NCBI GenBank assembly: GCA_002943765.1
Contig: PQWQ01000003.1
Span: forward strand, 1,984,001-2,048,000
Source of the DNA: Psoroptes ovis
Lineage: Eukaryota; Arthropoda; Arachnida; Sarcoptiformes; Psoroptidae
DNA: 64,000 nucleotides
Direction: 5' to 3'
In this document: positions 36,792-49,026 of the stretch, in pieces
How positions within the stretch are numbered: position 1 is the stretch's first letter
How the letters are laid out: every line of letters starts with the position of its first letter
Notes under the pieces: model-generated
What the model saw: the letters and a program-made list of their open reading frames with translations, nothing else
The model's database searches: none
What the model was told of the DNA's origin: nothing
Made by a program: the position numbers and the translations under genes

Positions 36792-38273
36792 ATGGATCAA
36801 CGTCGTTATATGATTAAAGATTTGTTCGAAATTAATGATAATAATCATATTCTTAATGATTCAAAACAATTTGAAAATTTTTATCAATTATTACATGCAG
36901 AAAAATTAATGTTAAATTTAATGCAATTCAATAATAATCGTCGAAGTTTTAGTAATCCCAACATATATTGTTGTGACGATAATAATAAAGAAGATTATAA
37001 TGATAATAATGCAAATAATAATAATGATAATGATATCAATCAAATTGTTAGTGAAAATTTCCATAATTTTCGTCAATTTCTAATACAAAAAAATTTTCAA
37101 TTAATTTCAAAGAAAAATGAGAAATCAAATGAATGTGATAATGTTTGTGATATTCAAACAAATGCAAATAAACAAATGGCCAAGCCAACACCTCTCCCAA
37201 GGAGACGTCGAAATAAGCAGCAACTTATTCAACAACAACATTCCTATGATTTGAATTTATATCATTCCATCGATGATAATGATGATAATTATAAGGAAAT
37301 TGATTTGAAAATTGGAAATCAAAATTCAAGCTATTTGATTCATAAAAATGTAGATGATTCTGATCATTTGTCAATTAAAACATCTAATAGTTGTCCAACT
37401 GAAATTTCTGATAGTAGCGACGATAAAACAATATTCATACAAAAATCTTTCGAGCAACTGGTCAGATTGCCGCAACGATTTCCAGAAATACCGATTAAAA
37501 CACCAACAAAAATGGTTAAAACAAATAAAAATTCATTTCGCTCATTTTTGATGATTGATAAATTAAAAACGAATAAATTTTTATCCTTGAGAAGCAAGAA
37601 TAAAAATCGTAAATCGTTATCCATGAATCATTGTCCATCATTTAATGATAATCGAAAAGATAATCATCAGCTGACACGACCTAAAAGATCCAGTGGATTC
37701 AAAGTACCAACCAGAATACCGCCACCACCTCCAGGTGTAAATTTCAGACCACCACCACCATTACCTGGTGAAATGATTGTCGAAAGGCGTCATAATGAGC
37801 AATTATCGGCAACAGTAGACGATACAATGAGTGAATTATATCATGATTCAGCTAATTTATATAAAATAGAGGAAATTTATTGCAGTGTTGATGATGAGCC
37901 AATCGATGAAATCAATACTATGGTGAAATGCGTTGAAAAAATTCAGATCAATTCAATTGTAAATGAATCGAAGAAAAATTTTAGAAAAAATGCTAATACT
38001 AATTCATTGTCTGATGATGATGATCATGATGATGAATATGATGATGAAGATGAAGATAATATCTGCAATAATAATGACAATAATTATTATTATAAAGATG
38101 ATCTTTGTATTTATGAAGAATTATCATCAGGCGATGGAACAATTTACGAACCATATGGTCAAGATGATGATGATGATGATCATGATTTCATATATGATAA
38201 TGTCGAAGATAATAATAATAATTGTAAACAAGAAAACGAATCATCGACAATAACAATAAAAAATTTATTTTGA
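36792..38273 (+). CDS. Unrecognised protein with SH3-ligand and tyrosine motifs
   Basis: A single coding exon of 493 aa. Most of it is Asn/Asp-rich and likely disordered, but several linear motifs stand out. PTPLPRRRR at ~132-140 is a proline-arginine SH3-ligand-type motif. RIPPPPPGVNFRPPPPLPG at ~308-327 is a poly-proline WW/SH3/EVH1-type region. A basic Ser-rich segment lies at ~240-300. The C-terminus (~385-472) has repeated tyrosines in acidic context (EEIYCSV, CIYEEL, TIYEPYG, FIYDNV), resembling SH2-docking sites; YDNV fits the pYxN type. It has no folded domain I can name. By inference it could be a signalling or cytoskeletal adaptor. The long frame and upstream splice signals support a real gene. 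Confidence 0.65.
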   Translation: MDQRRYMIKDLFEINDNNHILNDSKQFENFYQLLHAEKLMLNLMQFNNNRRSFSNPNIYCCDDNNKEDYNDNNANNNNDNDINQIVSENFHNFRQFLIQKNFQLISKKNEKSNECDNVCDIQTNANKQMAKPTPLPRRRRNKQQLIQQQHSYDLNLYHSIDDNDDNYKEIDLKIGNQNSSYLIHKNVDDSDHLSIKTSNSCPTEISDSSDDKTIFIQKSFEQLVRLPQRFPEIPIKTPTKMVKTNKNSFRSFLMIDKLKTNKFLSLRSKNKNRKSLSMNHCPSFNDNRKDNHQLTRPKRSSGFKVPTRIPPPPPGVNFRPPPPLPGEMIVERRHNEQLSATVDDTMSELYHDSANLYKIEEIYCSVDDEPIDEINTMVKCVEKIQINSIVNESKKNFRKNANTNSLSDDDDHDDEYDDEDEDNICNNNDNNYYYKDDLCIYEELSSGDGTIYEPYGQDDDDDDHDFIYDNVEDNNNNCKQENESSTITIKNLF

Positions 38274-38971
38274 ATTTTATAATAACACTAACCATTTTGG
38301 CACACACTGGCAAATCAAAAAACACAGATCTCAACATAATAAAACAATCTGATAATTTAATATTTATGAACAAATATTTATTTAGTTTTTATCATTTCAT
38401 TTCATTTTTTTCGATGATAAATGAAGAATTTATGAATGATGATTATTATGATAATAATAAAAAAAAAGATGATTTACAAAATTAAAAAGGCAAAAAAAAA
38501 TCAAATGTTCAGAAATATAAATTGATTGATTATGTATCTGGGTGTTTATGTTGTCGGTGTATGCAAAAGAATGTCGGTATTTATTCGGTTTGAATCAATA
38601 AAAAACAAAAATTGATGGAAATAAACAGACATCGAAATAAGGTATTTGCTTGGGGAGGAAAATTTGAAAAGCTTTGAAAAATAAATTTTTTGTTTGTTTG
38701 TTTTCCTTGTTTACACATATTTTTTTTATATTTTTTTTTCAATGTTAATATTGATTTAGAAAACACGTGTTTCTGATAATTAGAAATTTTCAATTTTTTT
38801 AAATTAATTTCTTGATTGATTTGATTTGATAATCGGTGTGTGTTATTAATTGTTGCGAATGATCACAATTGAATTTTTTTTTTGTTTTTTTCATTTTTTG
38901 AGATTTTTTAAAGTTTTCATTTCTTGTATTGGATAAATATAAATTATTTAAATTCTTGAATATAATGATAT
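38274..38971. other. Convergent intergenic region
   Basis: The 3' ends of the adaptor-like gene (+) and GOLPH3 (-). Nothing else seen. Confidence 0.5.
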
Positions 38972-39978
38972 TCAATTAGATTTGATTAATGCAGCAAATA
39001 CTGCCCACATTAATTCATTAGTGTTTGGTTTTTGACTTTCACTTTCCATATCTAATTCTAATAATTCACGTGTACGTTTCATTGCTACTTCATAATCATC
39101 ATCGGATAACGACATAAATGCATTATCTAATACATCTGATGAATGGCATAATAATATTAATGATAATATACGTTTATCCATACGATGTGGATCATTAACC
39201 CATTTGGATAATAATGCATCTTGTACTTTTTTGATGATTTTATTTTTTATATTCATATTAATTAATGGATGTGTTGTCATGTCGAATAATAGAAAATTAT
39301 GTTTTTCAGTGGTCAATACACCTTTTTCAACTAAATTTTTGGCTAAACGTTCACGAACATTTTTTAATTGATAACGTAATTTTAATAGATTCCATGTTTC
39401 ACCTGTTTTGATTAGAAAAAATAGAATTTATATAATGATTTCAAAGAAAAAATCAATGCAAAAAATTCATTTACCACTTAAATAATCAATCCAACTTTGC
39501 AGTGTTTCTGGAATATCTGTTTCACGTATATGTTTTAATGCTTCATCTAATAATGCATCACCAGTTGGCTCAGAATTTTTTACGACAACTTTTCGCATTA
39601 ATAATCTACGTTTTCTACCTGGACATTTTTCTAATTCAATTTTATCACGTAACGCTAATTCTACTAATATACAACCACGTAAACCAGTCGATATACAATC
39701 ATTCCAGAATGATGTATAACCCTATGTTTATGATTAAAAAATGAAACAAAATCAATAATCAATACAATGCCAATAACAAAATCCGAAAAACAAACCTCTT
39801 TATCTTTGAGTCCTAGTAATAAAACTTCTTCCATCAATGTTAATCTTGTTTCTTTAGATGATGAATCATAATCACCATTATAACAATTATAATCTTCATT
39901 TTCTTTATTTAAATTATTCGCATTTGTTGAACTATTGCTGGCTACACGCCTTTGTACTAATCCATCTGTTCGATGCAT
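38972..39978 (-). CDS. GOLPH3: Golgi phosphoprotein 3 (GOLPH3)
   Basis: Peripheral trans-Golgi protein that binds phosphatidylinositol-4-phosphate and retains glycosyltransferases, linking to COPI recycling. Three exons on the minus strand (39978-39796, 39721-39475, 39402-38972) give 286 aa; the human protein has ~298. The N-terminus is short and acidic/Asn-rich after GLVQRR. The GPP34 domain begins at KETRLTLMEEVLLLGLKDKE and continues GYTSFWNDCIS, whose Trp corresponds to the PI4P-site Trp, then GLRGCILVELALR. Next comes PTGDALLDEALKHI, LLFDMTTHPL, KWVNDPHRMDKRILSL and a final NTNELMWAVFAAL. All family blocks are present, so the gene looks intact. The start Met (MHRTDGLVQRR) aligns with the conserved GLVQRR start region. 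Confidence 0.96.
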
Positions 39979-42116
39979 TATTATTATTGGTGATATTGTT
40001 ATTATTTATTATTTGATTATTAATAAGATTTTGATTCGAAATTATTTATTACTATTTTTGCTTTATTCAAAACGATTAAATTCAAGGAAATTCTTTTAAA
40101 TTTTTACAGTAATTTAATAATAAATTTTTCTCTTCCTGCATTCAAAATTAAACATGAACAAACGATTGAAATATTTTGATTGGAATTCTCAGAAAAAATT
40201 TAAGAATTTTCTTGCTCTGTTGAATGAAAGACGAAACAATTGATAATTTTTGATCAATCAATTTTTTAAAAAATCAATTTAAAAAAATGGCTGATTAATT
40301 CTGGTTATGGCTGGAAATTATTTAAATGATTAATGGTTATACTGTTGGTTGTATTTTTAGATGATAATAATGATGAAGATTGAAATTGAATTCACAAAAT
40401 TTAAAAAAATTGAATCAAAAACTAAAACAAAACAAAAATTATGGCACTGGCCTTTATCGTGCTTGATAGACACATTAATATATTTAAAATTAAAACAAAT
40501 GCTTTCTTTTTAAATAAAGTTCAATGTTGTCGATTTTCACCATGAACACAAATAATAATAATAAGAACTGAAAAATGAATCTAATCAATTAACAAATGTA
40601 TATTTTCTATGAGAAAATGTTGAAATCATTTGAATAGATTTTGTACTGAAAATCAAAGAAGAAAAAACGCCATAATCATTGATGATATTGATTTATATGA
40701 AAATAAAAATGTTTGATTTTATCATCATCGAAAAACAACAATAAAAACAAGGGACACCAAATAGTGATATTAATCAGTGTATTTGTGTGAGATGTATGAG
40801 CAAATATTAACAATTTAATGTTATATTTTACTTTTAAAATGAAAAATTAAAAAACCAACTAATACATTAATATCCTTGGATTAATAATTATATACGATGA
40901 TGTGTATCAATAATGATGATGATGATGATCATTTAAAATAGTGTAGTTGAAGTGTATTGGAAACCAGAGAGAAAGAAAACACAGATAAACAATAATTGTA
41001 ACTTTGATATTAATTAATTTGCGATCAAACAATAATTATAATTGAACTAAATCAATTACAGGCAAATCCATTATCCTAATTCAAAGTAAGTCAAACTTCT
41101 TACTTTAAATTGAATTAGAGAACACAGTAATTAAATTTAAAATTCATAGATTTGGTTTAAATTTAATTTGATTGAATTTTCAAGCATCAATTTGATAAAT
41201 TTTCAAAACAAAACAATGATAATTTAATAAATTGAAATGAATATCAAATGAATGAATGAATGAATGGTTGCTCATTTGTTGTCTGTATGTTCATGGTATT
41301 CATTCATTTAGTCATCATTTTTTTTTTTTTTTTTTTGAATTTCAATCAAATTGAATATATTCTTCTAATAAATATGCAACAAATAAACAATAATGGTTAT
41401 TCATTCATTCATTCAATATGAAATAAAACAAACTTGTCTTTATTCATTTATTTATTCTAAAATCAAATATTATTGAAATATTGCTGTTCGATGATGTTAT
41501 TGATGATGATTACGATCTCATGATGAGGGTAGTAATATGGTTGATTTGATAGTTGTAGTCGCTGTTATTGTTGTTTGGCTGTTGCTTGATGGTTTATCTC
41601 TTCTTCATGATCATCATCATCCTCATCATTATTATCGACAACATCAACATCATCAATTTTCTTGTTTTTTGTTGAATTTCATTATTTCATTTCAATGTTT
41701 TGCTATTTTACAACAATTGTTAAAGCTCATATCCAACGATGAGCATGCGTTCATACCATTTTCATTGATATTTGGAATTATCTGCAAAAGATGGCCGTTT
41801 TTCACCATTTTTGAATCATCAAAGATAAAAATTTAAAATTTTGATTGGTCAATCCATATCAAATCTTATAAGATTTATTTGTATATGCAAATTATCATTG
41901 AGAACAATGTTTGAAAGTTTGGAGAAGAAAAAATTTACAAATTCATATGAAGAAATGAAGAAAAATATGAATTAGAATATGTATAAATAAATGCAAAAAA
42001 AAATTGAAAATAATAATTATTGATACAAATTGTGTATAAAAAAATATGCATTTGATTAATTGATAATTTTCATTTATTTTTGATGAATTGATGTTTTTTA
42101 TACAATTTTCCTAGAT
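39979..42116. other. Intergenic region between GOLPH3 and ARID2
   Basis: Both flanking genes are on the minus strand. It holds the GOLPH3 promoter and the ARID2 3' end. A T-run lies near 41320. The open frame at 41537-41836 (+) is low complexity and not credible. Confidence 0.5.
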
Positions 42117-45100
42117 TCATTTATGTTCATTCAACACAGCTAAACATTGTGCAATTGTTCGTGATTCATCTCTATTTTCGGCTGATGATATTTCACATAA
42201 TTGCGATTCAAATGATTCCAGTGATCTAATATCATGATTGAAAATCAAAAAGAAATTTATAATGAAACAAAAAAAAAATACTTAATCAATTCATTTAAAA
42301 AATGAATGAATGAACATACTTTTTAATAAATTGAGATCTTTTGGCCAAATTCCTTAATATTAATGCTACTGTCAAACGAATACTGACTGTTAATGGTGTT
42401 AGTGGAGTGAATGGCTCAGATGCTTCCTGCTTTTCATTTTTTTTTTTTTTTTGAATGATTATTTCAATAAAAATGTAAATTAGATATGATTATAATAAAA
42501 AACAATGTGATCATTTATTTTAACTAACCATTGTTTTATTTATTTGTCGACGAATAGCTAACATTGCGGCATTTTGTCCATAACCTGGATGTGCAGGTGG
42601 TATCGGTATCATGATGTTTGTTGTACCAGTTGATTGTAATTGTTTTTTTCTTTCAATTTCTTGTTTCAATATATTAGGATTACAATGATAATCCTTTCAT
42701 TTGAAAATTTTTAATGATAATTAACTTTTTTGAATCAATACTACATAATCATAGAAAAATACCTGTAAATGTGTTAGTAAAGACAGTTTAGGCCTTTTTG
42801 ATTGACATCCTGGTCCACGTCCTTCTACACCACCCCAAAGACAATTCATAAAATTTGGGCAAGACGGTGTCATGATATGTTGTGAATGAACATGATAAAA
42901 TACATCAGATGGTCGAGTGAATTTCCTAAAATAATAATTCGCATTAAAATAATAATTAACTGTTATTATTACAAAATTATTCAAAAACATACATTTGGCA
43001 ATTATTCCATAAACATTCATATTCGATAACATTAGGAAGATTTTGTTGTTTAGGCTGTATGTCAGCGATTTTCAGCTGAACATTGGAAGATAATATTTTT
43101 GAGTTATCTTGATTTGTTGTGCCATCACTTTTGGTTTGAACAATTTGAGAAACTTCATTCACTTTTAATCGTTTGTTCAAATCAGGCATCGGATTTTCAA
43201 TCGAATGTTTGTTATTGATTTCTGGATTAGAAGTTGTCATAATATTTATTTTTCCAGGCATTTTCATATCATTATTCAAAATTGTGACTGGAGCCGTAGA
43301 TGATGGAGTTGTCAATCGTATGTTGCTAACAATTGTTGGTGGTGTGGCTATGTTTGATACAGGTTTGACATCAGGTATAATCACTTTGGCCGGTAATTCA
43401 GTACTGGCTGATCTCGTTATGGTGGCAGGTGTTGAATTGTTTGGTGCTAAAATGATCATTTTCGGCTGCCCTAAAGCAGTATTCTGCCCTGATAATGGAG
43501 CATTCTGTATGATAGTAGTTTGAGCTATTGAAGTGGCAACAGTAGAAGTTGTTGGAATTATTTGCGGCATGGTGGTATTAGAATTTAAAGTGATCGTTGC
43601 AATTGAGGAATTAGTTGTCGTGTTATTATTGGTTTGATGGTTCGGAAAATCTGGTAATTTTCCTTTATCTAACAATACATTTAATAATGGTGATGAATTT
43701 GCCATAGATGAAGTTTTCAAATTTGAGGGCTGCGCTGGAACTGGCTTAGGTTGCGTCGGAGTAGCATTATTTGTCGAAACAATAACAGGAACTGCTGCCG
43801 TTTGTCCACTCGATGTTTGCGTAATTATGAATTGCTGTTGAGGTAAAGCTGTTTGTTGAGTAATTATATTGTTTGTTGTCTGTATAGGATTGTTTGTTTG
43901 AACGATTGTCGGTGTCGCATTCATCCCATTGATATTTATTGCGCCTGCTGCAGTGGGTATTGTGTTATTCGGGACAGGTAATCTTTGTTGTTGTATCATT
44001 GAAGCTGGCAATAATAGGCGGACTGGTGTAGCTGAATTTTGCCCAGTTATAAATGTACGAACAAGGAAAATTTGTTGTGAACCTTGAAGTGGAAGATTTG
44101 GACTCTGTTGCATCGAAGTTGGAACGATTATATTATTGCCAATAAAAGCTGGCTGGGCCAATGTAAATTGTGCTGTGGAGGGATTCTGAGCTATTATTAT
44201 ATTTTTTTGTTGTGGTTGTTGCGGGGTTTCGCTTCCGACTGGTTTCGAAACGATTTGATTTGGTGCCACAATTGTAGCCATTGGTGTCGCAGGTTGTGGT
44301 ATTGTGGCGACAAAATTCACTTGATTCTGTAATTGTTGTTGCTGCTGCTGTTGTTGTTGATTATTACGAAGTTTATTGGCTAATAAACTTTTTATCAATG
44401 TAGATGCATTTGTTGGTGTCTGCTGTGGTGTTACAGAAATAGGTGCTATGGTAGGATTTTCTGTTAATTGTGTTTTAGGCGGTGTACTCAAATGTGCTTT
44501 CAATATTGGAGACATTTGATTGTTTACTGTGTTAGTTACTAAGTTGGTTTTATTTTTTTGCTCATCAATCTTTGGACTCAAACCATCAACCAATTGTTGC
44601 TGCTCATTAATTTGACAAAGTGGAAAACAACGTTTCAAAAGAAAATTGAATGATTGAGCTGCAATCACATTACGGCGAGAATTTCGGCAACAATGTTTTA
44701 CATATTCAGCATAAATATCATTGATTTTCAAGGAACTTTTCTGATTTAATGAAACTTCTTCATAAGTGGTTCGTAGCCAATTAATTGCGAACGATTCATT
44801 ATCAAGAACATTTAAATTTAATGTTGTAGGCGGTAAAGGTGCCAGTATTGGTTTTTGTATTAATTGTTGTTGCTGCTGCTGCGGCTGCTGTATTTGTGGT
44901 GGCACAGTCTGAATTTGTTGATTTGATATATTGATGATTGGAACATTCGTGTTAATATTGTTGTTAGGCTGTAATGTTATTTGAGGTTGCTGATTTAGTG
45001 GTTGTTTTGGCATAATTGGTGCCGTAGGCATTTGAATAGTAGCAGTTGTATTATTAATTACAGTTTGTGTAATATTTTGATTATTATTAATAATAAAATG

Positions 45101-46918
45101 CTGAGTTGGTTGTTGAATAATCATATTATCATTAACATTATTATTATCATCTTCATTTGGTTTTGTATCAATAATTTTGATTTTTTGCAATGCACCTGTT
45201 GTAAAATATTGTGAAGCTTGACAATTCAATAAATTAATCAAAATCTTCAATAATGTTTTATTATCATTATTAATCAATATTTGTGGTAATATTTCTGATA
45301 ATACTAAACAAAATTCTAATATTGCTAATATCAGTGTAATATCATAATGACATGTTAATAATTCTGTGATGCGATTATATAGATGCTCTTGATATTCAAA
45401 AATATATTTCTCGAATAATAAATTATTTGCATCATTATTGATTATTTTTAATGTCAATGATGATGATGTCGATATATAACGTGCAATTATTTCAAATGAT
45501 TTTGTGATATCATATATATTATTACTATTCAATAATGTATCAATTATTTTCGTGAATAAAATATCTAATAATAATAAATATTCTTGTTCATATGGTCGAC
45601 TAAATGATAATGACAACGATGGAGATATATTTGATAAAATATCTAACGATGTATTAATAAATTTCATATTATACGAACAAAGTAATAATAATAAAAATCT
45701 CAACAAAGGTATCATTGATACATGATTCATTTCATTTTGATCATACGTGAACGATATATTTCTTATCATGTCAGCTATCAATTCAATTCTTCGTTCAATT
45801 TTATCATATAAATTCGATGGAAGCAAATTGTTGGTGAAATCATCAGTCAATTTATTCAAATTTTCATCATCATCAATACTGAAATCAAATGAATCTAAAT
45901 ATATTAAATTCAATAATTCTTCATTCGAGCATGTCTGATGCCAGAATTTAATAAAACAATTACATTTATGTTCAATTATTTTGATAGGGCTCTTTTTCAA
46001 TTTAGGCAGTTCGTCAATATCATCATTATATTTCATGGTTTTTTTACAAATTCCATTCATTTTGGTTTGATTTTTATTTTTGATTTTAAACTTATTTCTA
46101 ATTACGGATTCTAATTCAATAATATTATCTTCATCATTATGATTGGTGCGACCAAATTGTTTTTGTTCTTCGAAATAATCACAAACACAACAATAAGATT
46201 TGATTGATTCGATTAAGATATTGATGAATTTATAATCATTATGCCAATTGAAATGTTGACTATTAGTTAAAATTGTGGCTACATTATAAGCGAATTGTAA
46301 TTCATTTGGAAGGCCACTTAACAATGAACAGTATAATTTACTATCATTATGTATTTGACCATTAGATTCTTGTATATTGTTTAATTGATCACAAATCGGT
46401 GGCTGATTAATAGTGGATAAATGATTTTGGTTGATTGAATATTGACCAGAATAATAATTATGTGGATGATTTGATGAAAATATTGCACTGAACATATGAA
46501 AAGAAATTTATTAGTATATCATTACTTACTGTAAAACAATTGTCTTATCCAAAACTTACTTTTCATCATCATCGTCTTCATTCCATTGTTCATTATTATA
46601 ATTTCCATTGAATGATTTTTCATATTGCAATAGATAACGATTGAATATTTGTCTTAATGCTACAGCAAAATTTGCTCCAACATAATCAATATCGAATAAT
46701 TTCAGATAAATTTCATCCCAAAGATTGAATTGATTTACTTTATAACTGCCACCATATTCTAATACTTTTGTATACAATTCTAATAGATCAACATTTTTAC
46801 CATTAAGTTTAACTAAAAATTTGGATGGATGTGCATTATGAAAACCACGATTACGATAAAATTGTACTAGATCATTTATGAATTGTTCTTGTTTTGTTTG
46901 TGCCATATTCATATTCAT
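42117..46918 (-). CDS. ARID2: ARID2 (BAF200), PBAF chromatin-remodelling subunit
   Basis: DNA-binding subunit that defines the PBAF type of SWI/SNF remodeller. Six exons on the minus strand (46918-46560, 46487-42993, 42925-42763, 42693-42529, 42426-42320, 42225-42117) give about 1465 aa. An N-terminal ARID domain lies at ~8-105 (FYRNRGF, LLELYTKVLEYGG, LWDEIY, ALRQIFNRYL). A helical repeat region follows. An RFX-type DNA-binding domain is at ~685-742 (AINWLRTTYEE, IYAEYVKHC, LLKRCFP). A long Gln/Thr/Pro/Asn-rich stretch precedes two C2H2-type zinc fingers (~1276-1342: CLWNNC...FYHVHSQH and CLWG...LLTHLQDYH). The conserved C-terminal helix region (IRLTVALILRNLAKRSQF) closes the protein. ARID + RFX + C2H2 identifies ARID2 rather than Osa/ARID1. 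Exon 5 has an A-rich, pyrimidine-poor acceptor. Confidence 0.95.
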
Positions 46919-48760
46919 ATTTTGTTTTATGCTTCGTTATTATTATTATTATTATTACTACATTGGAAACAATACTGTTTTTCTAATAAATCCAAATGGA
47001 AAATAAAAGTACATGATCAAATTGAATTGTATTAATACTCTGTAAGAAAATCAGTATAAAATGAAATAAAAATTAGTTAAAAACTGTTTATTTGAAACAA
47101 CCGGTTCTTTTTTCTGTGAACATTTCAGACAATTCAAATTTGGCGCGCGCAATTTTTCATTTCTTTCATTCATTCATAAAAACGAACACGAAAACATCCA
47201 TTCAAAATAATAAAAAAAAATTTAAATGGATAAGGCGCCAATTCAACAAATGTAAATAATAATAATAGAAAAAATGCTGATAATTTTCAATGGAAAACAA
47301 ACTAAACATAGAAATCATAATATGTGAACACCATTGACCTCATGGATTCTACATGAATTACATCACTTGAATCATGAGTGGTATCAATGATTACATTATA
47401 TAGAAAATTCCCTAAACATAGCTATTGCCACAAAGAATATTTCAATTCGCGAAATACAAAGTTCAATACAGGATGTTTAAGCTTTTACATATCATACAAT
47501 GTTAACAATATGATCAATACTATCGTTGATAATGGGATATCACATTTTCCCTATATAATGCAACACATTATCGGTCGATGGTTGTAAATGGAATTCATTG
47601 GAGAAATCTTTATTGTTTTCCTCCTATACTTCTTCATTTCACTTAATAATGATAATAAAAGGTGCTGAATAATAATGAACTGATCGATTAGTAATAATGG
47701 AAATATCATTGACATGTGGTGTTTGTATTCGTTTCATTTCTAAAATTGGAATCCATTAGAATGGATTGAACAATCTCTTTGGGTCATTTCTTTTCAAGGC
47801 AACAATTTTCAAATGACAAATAAAAAAAATTCTACTTACGATTTCTAATTAGCAATGGACTGTTGCTGCAGCGCGCTTTTTCAATTAAAAATTATATAAT
47901 TTTGGTTGTAACACACACATTTAATATAAACATTAGATGAACATTTCATAACAGCGCGCGCGATATCATTATCTTCATCATTATTATTATTATTATTATC
48001 ATAAGTATATTCATATATTTTCTCTATTCCGTTTCACTTTCGAAGCAAAGATAATTTTGTGTTGGATGCTTAGTGTGTGTGTGTGTGTTGTATTATTGTT
48101 GTTATTATTTTCACATTTCACATAACGATTCATCTATTTTCTTCTTCTTGTTTTCATTTGGATAATTTTGGCTTTTATTTTCGCTTCACTTCTGTTATTT
48201 CAAAGCGAAAAAAAAATCAACAAAACACAAATACACACACAAAAAAATGCCGATACACAAAAGTAAAATGAAAAAACGAAAGAAACGGTGAGAGTTTTTT
48301 CCTATTTCTGGTCCAAGAAACGATAATGTTGTTGCTGTTGTTGTTGATGTATATAAACATGGATCACTTAATGCTGTATGAGCAGCAGCAGCAGCAACAA
48401 AAAATGCGCTGCTCGCTATTATGTCTTTTTTGATAGTAAATACAAATGAAAATGAAAAAAAAAATTGCCACCAGCTTTCAACTGAGGACAATGTGTAAAT
48501 AATGCATATAGAGAGGATTGTATACAAAACGCGTTGGAAAAGTAAAAACTGAAAAATCTGAAAAAAATCGAAAAAAAAATCAAAACAAAAACAATTGGTC
48601 TGTTCATAAAGAACGTATGCAAATTTTTTGGTGGGAAATTTGAATTTGAAATTGTTCAAAGATTGATTTCTTTGAATATTTTCCAAAAGTTATACAAATT
48701 ATATTTTATTTTAATTTTAACCAGAAAAATCAGAATTTCATTTTATTTTTTCCATTCATT
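46919..48760. other. Region upstream of ARID2
   Basis: Contains an E2F-like TTTGGCGC at 47139-47146 and several GCGCGC clusters (47145, 47873, 47955) that stand out in this AT-rich DNA. A TG-dinucleotide run lies at about 48071-48088. The minus-strand frame at 48195-48686 is low complexity and hydrophobic, with no supportable gene. Confidence 0.45.
47139..47146 (+). promoter_or_regulatory. E2F-like site upstream of ARID2
   Basis: TTTGGCGC matches the E2F consensus TTTSGCGC and lies about 220 bp upstream of the ARID2 start codon. This is a consensus match only. Confidence 0.3.
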
Positions 48761-48765
48761 CTGGT

Positions 48766-48915
48766 TGTTGGAGAATAGCCAAGCGTTCTCACGTACAATA
48801 CTCTATGGACAGCCCAAAGCTGTCCCAGCGCGCATGCGCACATAAATATCTTTGTAAATATTTCTGTATATAAACACATGTTCATTTCATAATAAAATCA
48901 CTGTTCATTCCGACA
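48766..48915 (+). repeat. 5' LTR
   Basis: 150 bp, starting TGTTGGAG and ending CCGACA. It contains a TATATAAA box at 48867-48874 and an AATAAA polyadenylation signal at 48891-48896. Identical to 51830-51979 by direct comparison. Confidence 0.97.
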
Positions 48916-48925
48916 TGGTAGCAGA
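48916..48925 (+). other. Primer binding site for initiator tRNA-Met
   Basis: TGGTAGCAGA immediately follows the LTR. It is complementary to the last ten bases (including CCA) of eukaryotic initiator tRNA-Met, the usual primer of many LTR elements. Confidence 0.85.
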
Positions 48926-49026
48926 CGTACAGTTGGATTGAATTTTAAAATTGTCAATTTCATCAAATCGACCACGTGCATTTTTTCTTCAAAAATTGTG
49001 ATTATTTTCTGTGAAAATTTTCTATT

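Noticed and set aside
44084..45938. Several plus-strand frames
   Set aside because: Antisense shadows of ARID2 exon 2.
48195..48686. 163-aa frame on the minus strand
   Set aside because: Phe/Leu-rich low-complexity translation with no conserved features; consistent with chance in AT-rich DNA.
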